This document shows, piece by piece, positions 4,803 through 5,414 of a stretch of 5,414 nucleotides of DNA (its first letter is position 1; every line of letters begins with the position of its first letter). This DNA is from Bacteroidota bacterium. Lineage in GTDB: Bacteria; Bacteroidota; Bacteroidia; Chitinophagales; Chitinophagaceae. The notes beneath the pieces were generated by a model. It had not been told where the DNA came from. It saw only the letters and a program-made list of their open reading frames with translations, and searched no databases. Location: NCBI GenBank assembly GCA_023429365.1, contig JAEYVW010000200.1, positions 1 through 5,414 of the forward strand. Reading direction: 5' to 3'. The position numbers and the translations under genes are program-made.

Positions 4803-4806
4803 CCTA

Positions 4807-5414
4807 ATGAATCCATTCACAAAGCCCGGCTCCATCACTATTACCTCGCACAAACGCATCACGCCTTACCTGCAACAGGAAGTAGAGCAGCTCGGGTTTG
4901 AGGTGGAAGACAGTTTTGTAACCGGCATTCGTTTGCGTGGCAGCATGAACGATTGCATCCGACTTAACCTGAATCTTCGTTGTGCCAGCCAGGTATTATA
5001 TAACCTTGAAAAATTTAACGCGAGCGACGCCAACGAAATTTATAATCATCTCATCGATTACCCCTGGGAAAACATTCTACCTACCGGAGGATATTTTTCG
5101 GTTACGAGTAATGTCAGCAACCCGACCATCAACAACAGCATGTTTGCCAACCTTCGTGTAAAGGATGCAATAACCGACCGTCTTCGTAATAAAACGGGAA
5201 CCCGGCCATCTACAGGCGCTGAACTCATTGGCGCGGTGATCCATTTGTTTTGGAAAAACGACGAAGCGGAGATTTTCATAGACACAACCGGAGATTCGCT
5301 GGCGCGGCATGGCTACCGCAAAATTCCGGGGCAGGCGCCCATGCTGGAATCACTGGCAGCCGCAACCATCTATGCAACCCGATGGGACTATATGGCTCCC
5401 TTTATCAACCCGAT
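4807..5414 (+). CDS. rlmL: THUMP-domain 23S rRNA guanine-N2 methyltransferase, partial
   Basis: The first 202 codons are present; the frame is open to the window edge and the 3' part is missing. The protein resembles RlmL (COG0116), which makes N2-methylguanosine at position 2445 of 23S rRNA. The N-terminus SITITSHKRITPYLQQEV (9-26) leads into an RNA-binding THUMP domain (roughly 45-160), including LNLNLRCASQVLYNL (53-67) and AEIFIDTTGD (154-163). RHGYRKIPGQAPMLESLAAA (168-187) and the end NP (201-202) are the usual lead into the SAM-binding NPxCGSGT motif, which would begin at the cut. The catalytic NPPY motif lies outside. Bacteroidota members usually have only this RlmL half, not the RlmL-RlmK fusion of E. 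coli; this cannot be checked here. I chose ATG 4807 because it gives the usual N-terminus and no start codon lies upstream before the in-frame TAG at 4657. No Shine-Dalgarno sequence is seen. Confidence 0.93.
   Translation, partial: MNPFTKPGSITITSHKRITPYLQQEVEQLGFEVEDSFVTGIRLRGSMNDCIRLNLNLRCASQVLYNLEKFNASDANEIYNHLIDYPWENILPTGGYFSVTSNVSNPTINNSMFANLRVKDAITDRLRNKTGTRPSTGAELIGAVIHLFWKNDEAEIFIDTTGDSLARHGYRKIPGQAPMLESLAAATIYATRWDYMAPFINP

Larger units (their letters stand above)
4478..4806. other. 329-bp divergent spacer with repeat block
   Basis: No gene is visible between the divergent HATPase-like and methyltransferase genes. The left part (4478-4650) is AT-rich and holds the likely promoter of the minus-strand gene, the palindrome GTTTAAAC (4541-4548) and an isolated TACTCAC (4564-4570). 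The right part is taken up by a hairpin and the 7-bp repeat block, followed by a putative -7 box at 4795. The longest minus-strand reading I followed here (from 4625) is only 19 codons and shows no coding character. Confidence 0.8.

Noticed and set aside
4660..4806. Repeat block as a coding extension of the methyltransferase
   Set aside because: The frame is open across the repeats back to a TAG at 4657, but there is no ATG, GTG or TTG in frame, and openness follows from the repeat sequence, which contains no stop triplet on this strand.
5058..5310. Minus-strand reading frames inside the methyltransferase gene
   Set aside because: The plus strand encodes a well-matching RlmL-type protein across the same bases, so these are shadows.

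Overview
The window looks like chromosomal DNA from a Bacteroidota bacterium, most likely of the Chitinophagaceae type. The reasons are: no Shine-Dalgarno sequences before the starts; AT-rich spacers with near matches to the Bacteroidota -7 promoter box (TAnnTTTG); a lipoprotein with a Bacteroidota-style N-terminus; an RlmL-type methyltransferase whose sequence reads like the Bacteroidota branch; and short 7-bp tandem repeats between genes. This placement rests on recognition, not on a search.

Layout, left to right: a 215-bp leader with a fragment of a heptamer repeat and several small inverted or direct repeats; an exported Ppx/GppA-like protein of the ASKHA (actin-like ATPase) fold (216-1355, +); a cytoplasmic SGNH/GDSL-type hydrolase (1357-2136, -) whose stop lies 1 nt from that of the previous gene; a 128-bp divergent spacer with a perfect 9-bp inverted repeat; a polytopic membrane acyltransferase of the DUF1624 / heparan-alpha-glucosaminide N-acetyltransferase group (2265-3437, +); a small lipoprotein (3600-4073, +) preceded by competing stem-loops; a hairpin shared by two convergent stops; a small degenerate HATPase-like protein (4091-4477, -); a 329-bp spacer holding 17 in-register 7-bp repeats of two sequence families; and the 5' part of a THUMP-domain 23S rRNA guanine-N2 methyltransferase gene (4807 onward, +), cut by the window edge.

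The genes run +, -, +, +, -, +, and the only co-directional neighbours are 162 bp apart. Most or all are therefore probably single transcription units, and I see no joint pathway. The exported Ppx-like protein, the membrane acyltransferase and the lipoprotein are envelope proteins. The hydrolase, the HATPase-like protein and the methyltransferase are cytoplasmic.

The most unusual element is the repeat block at 4669-4787. Six KACAAGG units pass without a phase break into ten NACTCAC units plus one imperfect unit. The block starts at a hairpin and ends 7 bp before a putative -7 box that lies almost on the start codon of the methyltransferase. A third heptamer (TAATCCC, two copies) lies at the left edge. 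I see no CRISPR array, tRNA, rRNA, insertion sequence or phage gene.
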